Below, piece by piece: positions 21,128-31,604 of a stretch of DNA of 64,000 nt. The position numbers were made by a program, and so were the translations under genes. A model generated the notes under the pieces. That model was not told where the DNA came from. It was given only the letters and a program-made list of their open reading frames with translations, and did no database searches. Position 1 is the first letter of the stretch. The number at the start of each line of letters is the position of its first letter. Where the stretch lies: the NCBI GenBank assembly GCA_020809705.1, contig CP085825.1, positions 3,100,001-3,164,000 of the forward strand, written 5' to 3'. This DNA is from Calonectria ilicicola. Taxonomy: Eukaryota > Ascomycota > Sordariomycetes > Hypocreales > Nectriaceae.

Positions 21128-24100
21128 ATGGGTGTTAACGGCCTGTGGACCGTCGTGCAGCCATGCGCGCGACCAACGAATCTCGCCACCTTGAATCGTA
21201 AGCGTTTGGCTGTCGATGCATCCATCTGGATATACCAATTCCTCAAGGCTGTGCGCGACAAAGAAGGAAACGCACTGCGAAATTCACATGTGGTTGGTTT
21301 CTTTCGTCGTATCTGCAAGCTTCTGTGGTTTGGAATCCTTCCTGTCTTTGTCTTTGACGGAGGTGCTCCTGTTTTGAAGCGACAGACGATACAGGGCCGT
21401 AAGCAACGGCGTGAGGGCCGCAGAGAGGATGCCGTGAGGACTGCAGGCAAGCTGCTTGCAGTGCAAATGCACCGTCTTGCAGAGGAAGAGGAGGAAAAGA
21501 GACGAAGAAACAGAGAGCGCGACATCCCTCTCAGAGAAGAACAAGAACATGAAGAAATCCCTGATGCTAGCAATCTTGTTTACGTTGGAGAAGAAGGCAT
21601 GTCCCAGAAGGAGAGGGCCCAAAACAGGAGGTTCCACAAACAAGATGCCTATCATCTCCCGGATCTCGATGGCGGCGGCATTGCGGCCATGGGAAAACCA
21701 GACGACCCGCGGATTATGAGCGTGGAAGAATTGGAGGAATACGCCCGCCAATTTCACGCTGGCGAGGATATCAACTTGTACGACTTTAGCAAAATTGACT
21801 TTGACGGTGATTTCTTCAAGAGTCTTCCGCCACCGGACCGATACAACATTCTCAATGCAGCGCGGTTGAGAAGTCGACTGAGAATGGGCCTTAGCAAGGA
21901 ACAATTGGAAGACATGTTTCCTGATCGAATGGCCTTTTCAAGGTTCCAGATCGAGAGAGTTAAGGAGAGAAACCACCTAACACAGCGCCTGATGTTTGAA
22001 GTCGGAATGACTGGAACTGATCTAACTCTCGCTGTCAATGCGCGAGTCGCCGGAGAGAAGAATCGAGAGTATATTCTGGTTAAAAATGATGGCGTTGAAG
22101 GAGGTTGGGCTTTGGGCGTAGTAAGCAAGGAGAAAGATGTTGGAGAGGCACACAAGCCAATTGATGTCGACGCAATCCAAATCCAATACCAGTCCAAAGA
22201 AGACGAAGACGAAGACGATGATGCGGATTTCGAAGATGTCCCCATAGAAGGCTTGAATCGCTTGCCAAAACCAACGCCAGCCACCTTGGCTAGCCTACAA
22301 GCAGCCCAGGAAGGCATTGCGGTTCGGCAAAAGCCCCTTTCTGAGCATGACCAGGTCGTTGAGCCCGCTAACCCAAACAACGAGGGTTCTTTGTTCGTTG
22401 GCGATAACCTGGGGGATGTACACGATCTCATTAAGGCTCAAAACGAAGAAGTGCACCCAGACGAACAAGATGATATCAGCCGCGCCATTGCGTTGTCGTT
22501 ACGAAATCAGTATGGCATTGATGAAGAAGCAGAACCCCAAGAAGAATTGGGCAATGATCCCGGCGAGGAACCTGTGTGGAAACAGAAGTCTGTCGAAGCG
22601 TCTAAGCCTATTATTGGCACAGGTGGTTCTATGATCGCCCACATCGTCAACAATCGAGCAAATGCGGCCGTTCCTAAAAAATCAGAACCAAATCATGCCG
22701 CTGACAGTGACAGCGATGAAGACATGCAAGCTATTATGGCGAAATCTAGGCGGGTAAAAAAATCTCAGCCAGCCCCAGTATTGGAGAACAAAAAGAACCC
22801 CTTTGACGGCCCATTGCCGTTCCCAAAGCTTGATTGGGGGTCCTCAATATTTGGGAAGAAAGCACCCCAAAAGCCATCTGAGGTCACAAAAGAGGTCACT
22901 GGAGATGACAAGCACCGTGATTTTGACGACGAGACGGCTGGTGGTTTCGAAAAGGAGCCTCAAGATGAAGATGGCCCTCAGCCCTTACCTCCATGGTTGA
23001 CGGATAACGCTGATATCCGGGAGTCGCTGAAGAAGCAGCGGGAAGCTGAGCGAGAAATCAATGCTGCTGATAGGCTTGCAGCCGAGGAAGAGGAGAGACT
23101 TCGACGACGCGAGATGCAGGATCGGCTAATTGAGATTGATTCGTCAGACGATGAAGATGACATCCAAGTCATTGAAATCCCACCATCCCCTAAACAACCC
23201 ACTACAGATAGTCAAGCTGTAATTGGTGGCGATGCAGCCAAGGTTAAAACAACCGATGAAGTCAATGAACTGGTGGCCCCCGAAAGCTCACTGGAAAATG
23301 ATGCAAAGGACGTCGAGCCATCGCCGACTCCCGAGGAAGTGCTGACACAGACCACTCCTCGTAAGAATACGCAGGCTTCGAATGCTGAAAAGGAGCCATC
23401 GGCTTCCCCTGAGCCTGAATTTGAAGATGTATTCGTGGCATCACCTGCGGAGGAAACACGAAAAAGCCCATCTCCCATATTTGAGGATGTTCCAGCTCTG
23501 AGTGCCCCGCCTACCACTGAATTAACGCAAGCCATCGATGTCAATGACGATGTTCTTTTTGACGATGCCGAGTTTGATGAATTCAGTGATCCAGAAGATG
23601 AAGAACTTATGGCACAGATGGCCGAGGAAGCTGAAGAGCATGCTCGGTTTGCCAGCGAGCTCAACAACAAGTCCGCTGCGCAAAATCGTGAGGATTATGA
23701 AACCGAGTTGCGGGCCCTTCGGAACCAGCAAAAGAAAGATCGTAGGGATGCTGATGAAGTAACGCAAGTCATGATTACAGAATGTCAGGCTCTCCTGCGA
23801 TTATTTGGCATCCCGTACATCACCGCTCCAATGGAAGCCGAGGCGCAATGCGCAGAGCTCGTTCGACTGGGGCTCGTTGATGGCATCGTAACAGATGACT
23901 CTGATACCTTCTTGTTTGGCGGCACCCGGGTTTACAAGAATATGTTTAACAGCAACAAATTTGTCGAGTGCTACCTCGGCTCTGACATTGAAAAGGAACT
24001 GTCCCTGTCTCGAGAGCAACTCATATCGCTTGCTCATCTTCTTGGATCTGACTACACGGAAGGGCTGCCAGGAGTTGGACCTGTCACAGCGGTAGAGATT

Positions 24101-24763
24101 CTATCCGAATTCCCTGGAAAGTCTGGGCTGGAGAACTTTAAAGAATGGTGGCAGGACGTGCAATCCCAGAGCCGACCTAAGGAAGCTGATGCGTCGTCGA
24201 CCTTTCGAAGAAAGTTCCGAAAGTCACAGGGAGCTAAGCTCTTTCTTCCCCCGGGGTTCCCTAGTCCGGCCGTCTACGATGCATATATTAACCCAGAAGT
24301 CGATGCCAGCTCCGAGCAGTTTCAATGGGGAGTTCCGGATGTGGAAGGATTGCGACAGTTCCTCATGGCCACAATCGGATGGAGCAAGGAACGAACAGAC
24401 GAAGTGTTGGTGCCTGTGGTCAAAGATATGAATAAGCGTGATCGCGAGGGCACACAGTCCAACATCACGAGGTACTTTGGGGGCAGCGTTGGCGTTGGTG
24501 CTAAGGAGGCATTTGCACCACGGCAAAAGGCACAGGGCAGCAAGCGAATGGCAGCAGCAGTTGATAGATTGAGGGCAAATATTGCAGGAGAAGGGTCTGC
24601 GGCAAGCGTTTCGGAACCCAGTGCAGGAAAGCGAAAGCGTTCAGTGAGAAGAGCCGCCGCTGGTGAAGATGAAGAAGACGGCTTGGAGAACGAAGAGGAT
24701 CAAGAGAATAGTGCTTCAAGGAGGAGAGGTGGGGCCAAAGGAAAGCGAACCAAGGCGTCATGA
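21128..24763 (+). CDS. rad2: RAD2/XPG (Rad13) structure-specific endonuclease of nucleotide excision repair
   Basis: Single exon of 1211 residues. The N-nuclease region begins MGVNGLWTVVQPCARP and contains LAVDASIWIYQF and LPVFVFDGGAPVLK, with the metal-binding aspartates of FEN1-family enzymes. A long acidic spacer (about residues 110-870), characteristic of XPG/Rad2 and absent from FEN1 and EXO1, separates it from the I-nuclease region (about 875-1010). That region has APMEAEAQCAEL, GIVTDDSDTFLFGG and the helix-two-turn-helix GSDYTEGLPGVGPVTAVEIL. Near residue 1110, QSNITRYF fits the PCNA-interacting PIP-box consensus QxxIxxYF, and the end is basic (nuclear localisation). Rad2 makes the 3' incision in nucleotide excision repair and also acts with TFIIH in transcription. 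Confidence 0.96.
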   Translation: MGVNGLWTVVQPCARPTNLATLNRKRLAVDASIWIYQFLKAVRDKEGNALRNSHVVGFFRRICKLLWFGILPVFVFDGGAPVLKRQTIQGRKQRREGRREDAVRTAGKLLAVQMHRLAEEEEEKRRRNRERDIPLREEQEHEEIPDASNLVYVGEEGMSQKERAQNRRFHKQDAYHLPDLDGGGIAAMGKPDDPRIMSVEELEEYARQFHAGEDINLYDFSKIDFDGDFFKSLPPPDRYNILNAARLRSRLRMGLSKEQLEDMFPDRMAFSRFQIERVKERNHLTQRLMFEVGMTGTDLTLAVNARVAGEKNREYILVKNDGVEGGWALGVVSKEKDVGEAHKPIDVDAIQIQYQSKEDEDEDDDADFEDVPIEGLNRLPKPTPATLASLQAAQEGIAVRQKPLSEHDQVVEPANPNNEGSLFVGDNLGDVHDLIKAQNEEVHPDEQDDISRAIALSLRNQYGIDEEAEPQEELGNDPGEEPVWKQKSVEASKPIIGTGGSMIAHIVNNRANAAVPKKSEPNHAADSDSDEDMQAIMAKSRRVKKSQPAPVLENKKNPFDGPLPFPKLDWGSSIFGKKAPQKPSEVTKEVTGDDKHRDFDDETAGGFEKEPQDEDGPQPLPPWLTDNADIRESLKKQREAEREINAADRLAAEEEERLRRREMQDRLIEIDSSDDEDDIQVIEIPPSPKQPTTDSQAVIGGDAAKVKTTDEVNELVAPESSLENDAKDVEPSPTPEEVLTQTTPRKNTQASNAEKEPSASPEPEFEDVFVASPAEETRKSPSPIFEDVPALSAPPTTELTQAIDVNDDVLFDDAEFDEFSDPEDEELMAQMAEEAEEHARFASELNNKSAAQNREDYETELRALRNQQKKDRRDADEVTQVMITECQALLRLFGIPYITAPMEAEAQCAELVRLGLVDGIVTDDSDTFLFGGTRVYKNMFNSNKFVECYLGSDIEKELSLSREQLISLAHLLGSDYTEGLPGVGPVTAVEILSEFPGKSGLENFKEWWQDVQSQSRPKEADASSTFRRKFRKSQGAKLFLPPGFPSPAVYDAYINPEVDASSEQFQWGVPDVEGLRQFLMATIGWSKERTDEVLVPVVKDMNKRDREGTQSNITRYFGGSVGVGAKEAFAPRQKAQGSKRMAAAVDRLRANIAGEGSAASVSEPSAGKRKRSVRRAAAGEDEEDGLENEEDQENSASRRRGGAKGKRTKAS

Positions 24764-25420
24764 TGGAATGTTGGCAGCATATATGGATTGTTTGGCTCTA
24801 ATAATTGCAAAGAAACGGGAAGCATGCATGTGTTTAAAGCCGGCTTGTTTATCATAAATTGCTAAAGCTCTACACCTCAGCAAGGGTTTGTTCGTCATGG
24901 CATCTTGGGACGGGTTGGTGTTTTGTGGGTTGGGCAAGGGCCATGAACCCAGCCAAAGTCACCCACATGTGCATTTCATACTCTACGTGAAACCCTGAGG
25001 CTTCAATTGACCTATGGCGGTCAATTATGATCCTGGCAAGTGAAAAATGATATTCACGTTGACAACATTCGCAGCCAGTCTGGGGAAAGCTCGGCTTCAA
25101 GACGGGATGATGATGATCAATGACGGGCTCTCCCCACTTCCCAACCTAGGCAGCTGGGGAAGCCTGGAGAATGCCACAGACCTTACAAGTGGCTAAATGC
25201 CGGTAAATTTCGTTATCAGCTCACGTGCCCTACACTGGCCATGAGCCCGGGTGCTTCGCAAAACCCGCCTGGCCAACAGGTGGTGCGCCAGGACATTCGG
25301 GATAGTTTTTCTCTCTGCACTGTCTTGTGTCTTTTGCGGTGATTTCGTCTTCCTTTCCTTTCCCGCCCCGGCTTGCCTGCGCCTGTCATCCTTGCTACTT
25401 TTTTTTCTCTGCCGCTCATC
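24764..25420. other. Intergenic: RAD2 3' end and TFIIS promoter
   Basis: No gene recognised. The 150 bases before 25421 are pyrimidine-rich (CTTTTTTTTCTCT), typical of a constitutive fungal promoter. Confidence 0.5.
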
Positions 25421-26629
25421 ATGGATCAACGCGAGCTTGAGGCACGCGTCAAGGCGCTCACCAAGTGCGTAGCTGCGAACGAACCACCCGAGAACGCCAT
25501 CAAACTGCTCGACTCCCTTAAGAAAGATGCCGCCCCCACCGAGGAGATGCTAAGGGTACGTGATGTCCGGAAATTGCTGCTTGAGAGAAGGGTCTCAACT
25601 AGAGACATTTTTGTGTGCGAGTTTCCGTGCCGTGCTGCCACTATCCTCTGTCGCTTGCTTGCTTGATCGCCCGCCGCCCGCTCGCGCGCGCATCGAAATA
25701 GTTGGACACGCAAGTGGACGAGGCTCGCATGCTAAACCCTATTGACCCGTTGCGCTACGCTGTCGCCTACTTGTTTTTCTAACCTTGTTGATCGGATAGG
25801 CTACTCGCGCCGGTGTCTTTGTCGGAAAGCTTCGATCAAATCCCAACAAGGAGATTGCCCGTGCCGCATCGGAGCTCGTCATCAAGTGGAAGAAGCTTGT
25901 CGAGAAGGAGAAGAACTCCAAGCTTCAAAGCTCCAAGAAGGGTTCACCCGCCCCAGCTCCCACCTCATCGCCCGCTCCTCCCTCGTCATCCGGTGGAGGC
26001 GCCAAGAAGGCATTCAAGGGCGATCCCGAGAAGCGCAAGTTTGATAGCGATGGTGTAGACATCAAGCGCACCGACTCCAACACTCGTAACCAGTGTATCG
26101 GCCTCATCTACAATGGTCTCGCCTATCGATCAACTGCCTCCGAGTCCGACGTTATCGCCAAGGCTGTCTCTGTAGAACACGCTGCCTTTAGCCTCTTCAA
26201 GGGAGAGGGTGTCGAGTACAAGAAGAAGATCCGATCGCTCTTCTCCAACCTCAAGAATAAGTCAAACAGGGAACTGGGGCGCCGCGTCATGTCGGGGGAG
26301 GTGTCAGCCGAGAAGTTTGTCGGCATGACGGACGATGACTTGAAGAGTGAGGACCAGCGCAAGAAGGAGATTGAGCTGGAGAAGGAGAACATGAAGAAGG
26401 CCCAGGTTCCCATGGCCGAGAAGAGTATCAGTGAGAGTCTGGAGTGCGGTCGCTGCAAGCAGAAGAAGGTCAGCTACACACAGGCGCAAACGCGGGCTGC
26501 TGATGAACCTATGACGACTTTCTGCGAGTGTATGGCTTGTGGACATCGATGGAAGGTTAGTATCACGACTTACCCCCCATGGCGCTCAACAAGCACAGCT
26601 GTACTAACACTACCCCATAGTTCTCGTGA
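25421..26629 (+). CDS. dst1: Transcription elongation factor TFIIS
   Basis: Three exons (25421-25555, 25800-26555, 26621-26629) give 299 residues. The last exon codes only Phe-Ser-stop. Domains in order: the N-terminal LW/TFS2N helical bundle (residues 1-80, with VFVGKLRSNPNKEIARAASELVIKWKKLV), an S/P/A-rich linker, the central pol II-binding domain (about 125-240, with KIRSLFSNLKNKSN and LRRRVMSG-like VMSGEVS), and the C-terminal zinc ribbon (CGRC...CECMACGHRW). The acidic hairpin RAADEPMT contains the catalytic DE pair that stimulates transcript cleavage by RNA polymerase II. RPB1, the largest subunit of its target enzyme, lies at the other end of the window. The tiny terminal exon follows a 65-nt intron and is needed to give the usual WKFS C-terminus. 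Confidence 0.95.
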
Positions 26630-27018
26630 GCGGTTGTTTGGGGCGGCGTTTCATTTCGCACGGTGGGGTTTACATGGGACTGCGGTGCGATATCACGGGG
26701 GGTTTTATGGAGTTCACGGGAAACGGAGTGGTGGCTTGACTTGTACCAAGAACGAAAAACTACGGGCGCGCGATATACCTTTCTCTCTTAATGTCATGTC
26801 GAGATGGCATTTTCAGTCATCTCGATACACCGTTCAACCCATGGCTCGGTCTGTCGAGTGATTTGCAAGTTATGGAATGGGACACAGGCGAAGTCTCTGA
26901 GAGACATGGTCCAGGTCCGCCGCCTCTACTTTGCTTCTTGTACACACATTTTTTCTTCTTTTCTTTTTGCACCAATTACTCTTGGTCCTGTTGTTTGTTT
27001 TCTTACGTTTTTGGTTTT
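26630..27018. other. Intergenic between convergent genes
   Basis: 3' flanks of the TFIIS gene (+) and the cysteine-synthase-like gene (-), with T-rich 3' sequence at 26945-27015. No gene seen. Confidence 0.5.
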
Positions 27019-28350
27019 TTATTTGGGTATTCCTAGCTCCAAAAACAAGTCGGACGCCTCTTCGTTGCCTTCACGTTCCATCTCCTTGATGTGCTTCCAA
27101 AACTTACTGAGGTGACGGGACCCTGAATCACATAGGATCGTGACGACGGTGCTCCCGGGCGGTAGCGTCATGGCCGTGACAACGGCAGCCGTGCAGTTGA
27201 CGGCGCTGCTGCTCCCAATGAAGATGCCATCGTGCTCCACCAGCCACCGCGCCATCTTGCACGCCTGCTCGTCTGTCACCCTCACGGCGTCGTCGAGGAG
27301 CTCTCGGCCCGTCTCGAAGTTGTGCGTCAGCCGGGTGATGCCAATGCCTTCCACCATGGTGTCGACCTGCTGGCGACGGCGGGTGCCCTCTCGCTCCGTC
27401 GACGAGTACATGACGCCGTGGCGCACCTTGTTGTAGAGACCGCTCCCCTGGGGGTCGGCGAGCACGACCTTGAGGCCGGGCAGCTTCCGCTCCTCCTTGA
27501 GGTACTTGGCAACGCCGGAAACGGTGCCCCCGGTCCCCGCGCCGGCCACAAAGGCGTCCAGCTTGCCGCCGCCCGTCTGCCGCCAGATCTCGGGTCCCGT
27601 GGTGCGGAAGTGCGCCTGCCAGTTGGCGTCGGACTCGAACTGGTTGGCGAAGAAGCCCCGGCTGCCGTCGGCGTGCTTGTCGGCGTGCTCGGCGGCGTGG
27701 CGCCGGGCCAGGTTGACAAAGTGCCCCGGGCTGGTGATGGGCGCAACGGGGACCCGCTCGACGGTGGCGCCGAGCTGGAGCAGGAGGTCCGACTTCTCCA
27801 TGGCCATGTCGTCGGGCATGCAGATGTGGGCGCGGTAGCCCTTTGCGCGGGCGAGCGTGGCCAGCGAGATGCCCGTGCTGCCCACGGTGCCCTCGTAGAC
27901 GGTGTCGCCCCGGTGCGGCACCAGCAGGCCCTGCGCCTCGGCCTCGCGCATCATGTTGAGGGCTACACGGTCCTTGGGGCTGTTGCCCGCGCCGTTGAGG
28001 AACTCGGCCTTGGCCAGAATGGTGCGGCCCGTGGCCTCGGAGAGCGACTGAATCTTGATGAGTGGCGTGTTGCCTATCGTCGCCTCGATGCCCTCGCCAG
28101 CGCCCGCATCGCGGCGTGCGGCGTGTGAATAGTCTAATAGATCATGGTCTTCCAGCTTGAGGGGTGTATTCCAGATGAGGCTTTCCCGGCGATCATCGCC
28201 GCCTATGTCTCGTGAGCGGCGCTTGCGCTGGTAGCGACGCTCGAGGTCGGGATAAAAGTCTTTCAGGCCAAGGGTCACCAGGATCCCCGCCGTAAAGGCG
28301 ACGGCGACGGCAGCTGTGCCGTATGTCTTGGGATGGTCGCTTAGAGCCAT
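27019..28350 (-). CDS. Membrane-anchored cysteine synthase-like PLP enzyme (Mcy1/CysK2 type)
   Basis: Single exon, 443 residues. Residues 11-29 form a hydrophobic helix followed by a basic stretch (RRYQRKRRSR), a signal anchor of the kind seen in yeast Mcy1 (YGR012W) at the mitochondrial outer membrane. The fold-type II PLP core spans about residues 85-430: IGNTPLIKI, the PLP lysine K126 in NSPKDRVA, substrate loop GTVGSTGISLA (about 155-165), phosphate loop GTGGT (272-276) and CDSGSRH near the end. There is no CBS-domain pair or heme motif, so it is not a full cystathionine beta-synthase. It may act in cysteine or hydrogen sulfide metabolism; the true substrate is unknown. The coding region is distinctly GC-rich compared with the AT-rich flanks, and that composition opens a long antisense frame. 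Confidence 0.88.
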   Translation of the reverse strand: MALSDHPKTYGTAAVAVAFTAGILVTLGLKDFYPDLERRYQRKRRSRDIGGDDRRESLIWNTPLKLEDHDLLDYSHAARRDAGAGEGIEATIGNTPLIKIQSLSEATGRTILAKAEFLNGAGNSPKDRVALNMMREAEAQGLLVPHRGDTVYEGTVGSTGISLATLARAKGYRAHICMPDDMAMEKSDLLLQLGATVERVPVAPITSPGHFVNLARRHAAEHADKHADGSRGFFANQFESDANWQAHFRTTGPEIWRQTGGGKLDAFVAGAGTGGTVSGVAKYLKEERKLPGLKVVLADPQGSGLYNKVRHGVMYSSTEREGTRRRQQVDTMVEGIGITRLTHNFETGRELLDDAVRVTDEQACKMARWLVEHDGIFIGSSSAVNCTAAVVTAMTLPPGSTVVTILCDSGSRHLSKFWKHIKEMEREGNEEASDLFLELGIPK

Positions 28351-28917
28351 TGGCCGCTTCTATAACGTTGCGATCCGTCCAGCGTGGCTCGCATCACCGA
28401 TAATAGCTTTCTTTGAGGCAGGGCATCGAGTTTGCGAAAACTAGACCGTGCCCAGAAATGTCGTCATGCTCATATTGTGGAGCTAGCTCCATGACCCTCA
28501 GCAAACACAACATGAGTATTGTAAATTGCCTCCTAATTTAGACGGTGATTAGATTAATTGCATATTATCGCTCCATTATATTAAATTCACTTTATATCGG
28601 ATCCTTGTATTTTAAACTAAGGATTTCCTTGCCGATTTAGCGGGTAACTTCGTGAATTAAACCATAATATATGCTTCTACTAAAACACTATGGGCTCGAC
28701 AACACTACTTAGTCAATATCAAATGGGCAATTCGCATTTCAATAAAACCTAGATAAATCGACTTTGATCAATTATGTCTTTCGACTGTGGTGGCATGCAC
28801 AGCTTAATACAATAAACGGCATTGGCATTAGCACCTCACTTTGGAAGGGAGGCCAGGCCAGCAAAAAGATACATGCAAGGCAAACAAACAACACCTTGAT
28901 ATTCAAAAAGAAAGCAA
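28351..28917. other. AT-rich intergenic between cysteine-synthase-like gene and tRNA copy 3
   Basis: The part from about 28500 to 28760 is notably AT-rich and without coding frames. It resembles the AT-rich DNA beside the first tRNA pair. No repeat family recognised. Confidence 0.5.
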
Positions 28918-29011
28918 CGACACCTGCAGGATTCGAACCTGCGCGTGCGAACACAATGCCTTGATATGCTGTGATAGCAGGGCATCGCCTTAACCACTCG
29001 GCCAAAGTGTC
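28918..29011 (-). tRNA. tRNA-Ser(GCU), intron-containing, copy 3 (13-nt intron variant)
   Basis: 94 nt on the minus strand. The mature part is identical to copies 1, 2 and 4. Only the intron differs: TCACAGCATATCA (13 nt) instead of TTACGCATATCA (12 nt). Anticodon GCT, discriminator G, long variable arm and canonical A and B boxes. The terminator T5 is in TTTCTTTTTGAAT. The next copy lies 122 bp away on the same strand. Confidence 0.95.
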
Positions 29012-29133
29012 TAACTGATTTGTTGAAACCTGCCACGTTACCTGAGTCTATTAGTTGACAGCGTGTCCCTTGGCAAGGCGGCAAAAAATGAGAACGGAAG
29101 GACAAGTGAAACAGGAATTCAAAAAGAATGATG

Positions 29134-29226
29134 CGACACCTGCAGGATTCGAACCTGCGCGTGCGAACACAATGCCTTGATATGCGTAATAGCAGGGCAT
29201 CGCCTTAACCACTCGGCCAAAGTGTC
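29134..29226 (-). tRNA. tRNA-Ser(GCU), intron-containing, copy 4
   Basis: 93 nt on the minus strand, identical to copies 1 and 2 including the 12-nt intron, and in tandem with copy 3. Terminator ATTCTTTTTGAATTC. The TTCTTTTTGAAT 3' flank is shared with copy 3, which fits a local tandem duplication. Confidence 0.95.
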
Positions 29227-29646
29227 TATTTGATGATGATTGCTCAAACCACATGGGGCTCATATACCTGTGAGGCTCAATAGAAGTGTGAGTATTAAAT
29301 GGTGTCTGTGGAGTTATCTCATTTGTTTTTGTTGTGACCTAGCTCTTGCCGTTGATTGACTCTCCGTTACTGCTGTTTGATCTCGTTTGAGCAAGATGGC
29401 GCTTGATATTCTGGCTACCCCAATGGGAAATAGCTCGTACGATTGACGTCTGGGGTTCTGACGAATCGCGGTGTTTGCGATGAGCAGAAAAAAAGCCATC
29501 CTCGCCCGAGGTACTTCCGGCAACCGCGAAAGCTAGGGCCCCATACTACGATTCGCCCATAGTAAATGGGTTCTCAAAATCCCCCCCAGTGCCATCCATG
29601 ATGCCGCCGTTGGTGCCGAGATCCCCTTCGCCAGTGAAAAGGTAGC
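29227..29646. other. Intergenic: tRNA upstream flank and NDUFAF7-like promoter
   Basis: No gene seen. Short overlapping frames occur on the minus strand only. Confidence 0.5.
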
Positions 29647-31303
29647 ATGGATTCTCCCATTGTGACACAGCTCTTTCGCCAGCTGTTCCGCCACCGCCCT
29701 CGAGGCTGCCAGGGCCAGCTCCAGCACTCATTGCGAACCGACGACAAGCTTGCCTTGGCCCATGGCCGCCCTCGCCAACATGGCCGGGGCCACCACCAGA
29801 CCCGGTCCTACGTCGCCCGCCCCTCTCGCGATCGTGGTATGAAGACCAATGAGAGTCGGTGGCAGATGCGAACGACCATTCTGCCCGAGGATCGTTCCGC
29901 CGAATTCGCAGAGTACCCTTACATTACGCTGCCTGAGCTCAAGCTGCGCACTGAGCGGCCTCGAAAGGTCAAGATGCTGCTTCGAGACTTCATTGATGGT
30001 GAGTCCCGCACCCAATTCGAAGAGGAATTGCTGCAAATCCCTAACCATGACACACAGACAGTCTATACAACCCCCACTACGGCTACTTCTCTAAGCAGGC
30101 AGTCATTTTCAGCCCCGGCGAGCCGTTCGATTTCTCTACGATGCGCGATGAGATCGAGTTCCAGTCCGTCCTTGGCGAGCGCTATACCGAGTTCGAGGAC
30201 CTGCTCGACGACCGAGAAGGCGAGAATCCTACGCGCCAGCTGTGGCATACACCGACGGAGATGTTCCGCCCTTATTACGGCGAGGCCATTGCCCGGTACC
30301 TTGTCTCCAACTACCGCCTGACGACGTATCCATACCACGACCTGCTTCTCTACGAAATGGGTGCTGGCCGTGGTACCCTCATGCTAAACATCCTTGACTA
30401 TATTCGAGAAGTTGACCCCCAGGTCTATGCTCGCACCAAGTACAACATTATCGAGATTTCGTCGTCCCTTGCTGCGCTGCAGAACCACCACCTGCTCTCG
30501 ACAGCCGAATCGCGGGGTCATGCGGACAAGGTCGAGATCATCAACCGCTCCATCTTTGACTGGGACCAGTACGTCCCGTCGCCTTGCTTCTTCTTGGCCA
30601 TGGAGGTCTTTGACAACTTCTCACACGACTGTATTCGTTACGACGTCGCCGCTGAGGAGCCGCTGCAAGGCCACGTCCTTATCGACGGCGATGGCGACTT
30701 TTACGAATTCTACGTCCGGGATCTGGACCCCATCGCCGCTCGCTTCTTCCGTGTCCGCCATGCTGCCACTGGCGGCAACTACCCCAGGCCGTACCCTACC
30801 AATGCTGCTCTGCGCTACCTCTCGACCAAGATGCCCTTTGCCGCCAACCTCTCGGACCCAGAGTTCATCCCCACCCGCCTCATGCAGTTCTTCGACGTTC
30901 TCGAAAAGAACTTCCCGGCCCATCGACTCGTCACCTCTGACTTTGATTGGCTCCCCGAAGCTGTCAAGGGGCTCAATGCCCCCGTCGTGCAGACCCGATA
31001 CAAGCGTCGCATGGTGCCTGTGTCGACCCCCTTGGTAAGCCAAAGCCCGCATCCGAAGGAGCCCTGTTCTGACCGACACTTTTCTATTCACAGGTCCACC
31101 AAGGTTACTTTGATATCCTTTTCCCTACCGACTTCCGCATCACTGAGGCCATTTACCGCGCAATCACAGGCAAGCTGACGCGGGTCATGTCCCATGGCGA
31201 CTTCATGCGCAAGTGGGCGTATGTGGAGGATACTGAGACGCGAAGCGGCGAGAACCCCCTCATCTCGCATTACCGCAACGCCAGTGTGCTTGTAACTGTA
31301 TAA
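29647..31303 (+). CDS. NDUFAF7/MidA-type SAM-dependent methyltransferase (PF02636 family)
   Basis: Three exons (29647-29998, 30058-31034, 31094-31303) give 512 residues. The N-terminal 60 residues are rich in Arg, Gln and His (LFRQLFRHRPRG) and read like a mitochondrial presequence. YNPHYGYFSKQ (about residue 120) is the conserved family entry motif. YEMGAGRGTLMLNILDYI is the SAM-binding loop of the family (normally EIGAGxGTL), and FFLAMEVFDNFSHDCIRY is the later conserved segment. Animal NDUFAF7 dimethylates an arginine of the NDUFS2 subunit early in complex I assembly, so a similar matrix role is plausible. This branch is divergent: the fungal protein has an insert around PTEMFRPYYGEA, so the substrate is inference. 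Splicing restores DSLYNPHYG at the first junction and PLVHQGYFDIL at the second. Confidence 0.85.
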
Positions 31304-31604
31304 CGATAGATGACAAACTGGTCCAAAAGAACCTGTACATTTTGCATATAAAAGAATATACCCCGCTATGGAACCACCAGCAATGACTGGGAAAAACAAC
31401 TGCCGCTGAAGATTCGAGGTTCTCATGACGCTTTTGTTTTACTAGAATTCTATATTTTCCCATTGATTGTTTGCCCAGGCTCTCGGCCGTCCTCCCATTG
31501 TTCCGGCTACATGACCTGAATTCTCCTGAAACCCTAACTAAGTGCAATGACACGTGTGAAGTATTTTCTTTTTTTTTTTTTCCCTATTTATTTAAGCAAC
31601 CCGA
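31304..31604. other. Intergenic between convergent genes
   Basis: 3' flanks of the NDUFAF7-like gene (+) and AlaRS (-), with a T-rich run at 31568-31582. No gene seen. Confidence 0.5.

Noticed and set aside
21754..22431. 225-codon minus-strand open frame inside RAD2
   Set aside because: Antisense to the acidic spacer of RAD2 (GAA/GAT runs mirror as TTC/ATC), giving a Ser-rich artefact.
27232..28128. 298-codon plus-strand open frame opposite the cysteine-synthase-like gene
   Set aside because: It is antisense to a clear PLP-enzyme gene with high GC at third positions, which opens long antisense frames. The translation is A/G/V/R-rich and matches nothing.
28772..29263. Short minus-strand frames with the repeated peptide HFGRVVKAMPCY...AGSNPAG
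   Set aside because: They are translations of the tRNA-Ser genes, not proteins; the same peptide occurs at 12423-12725.
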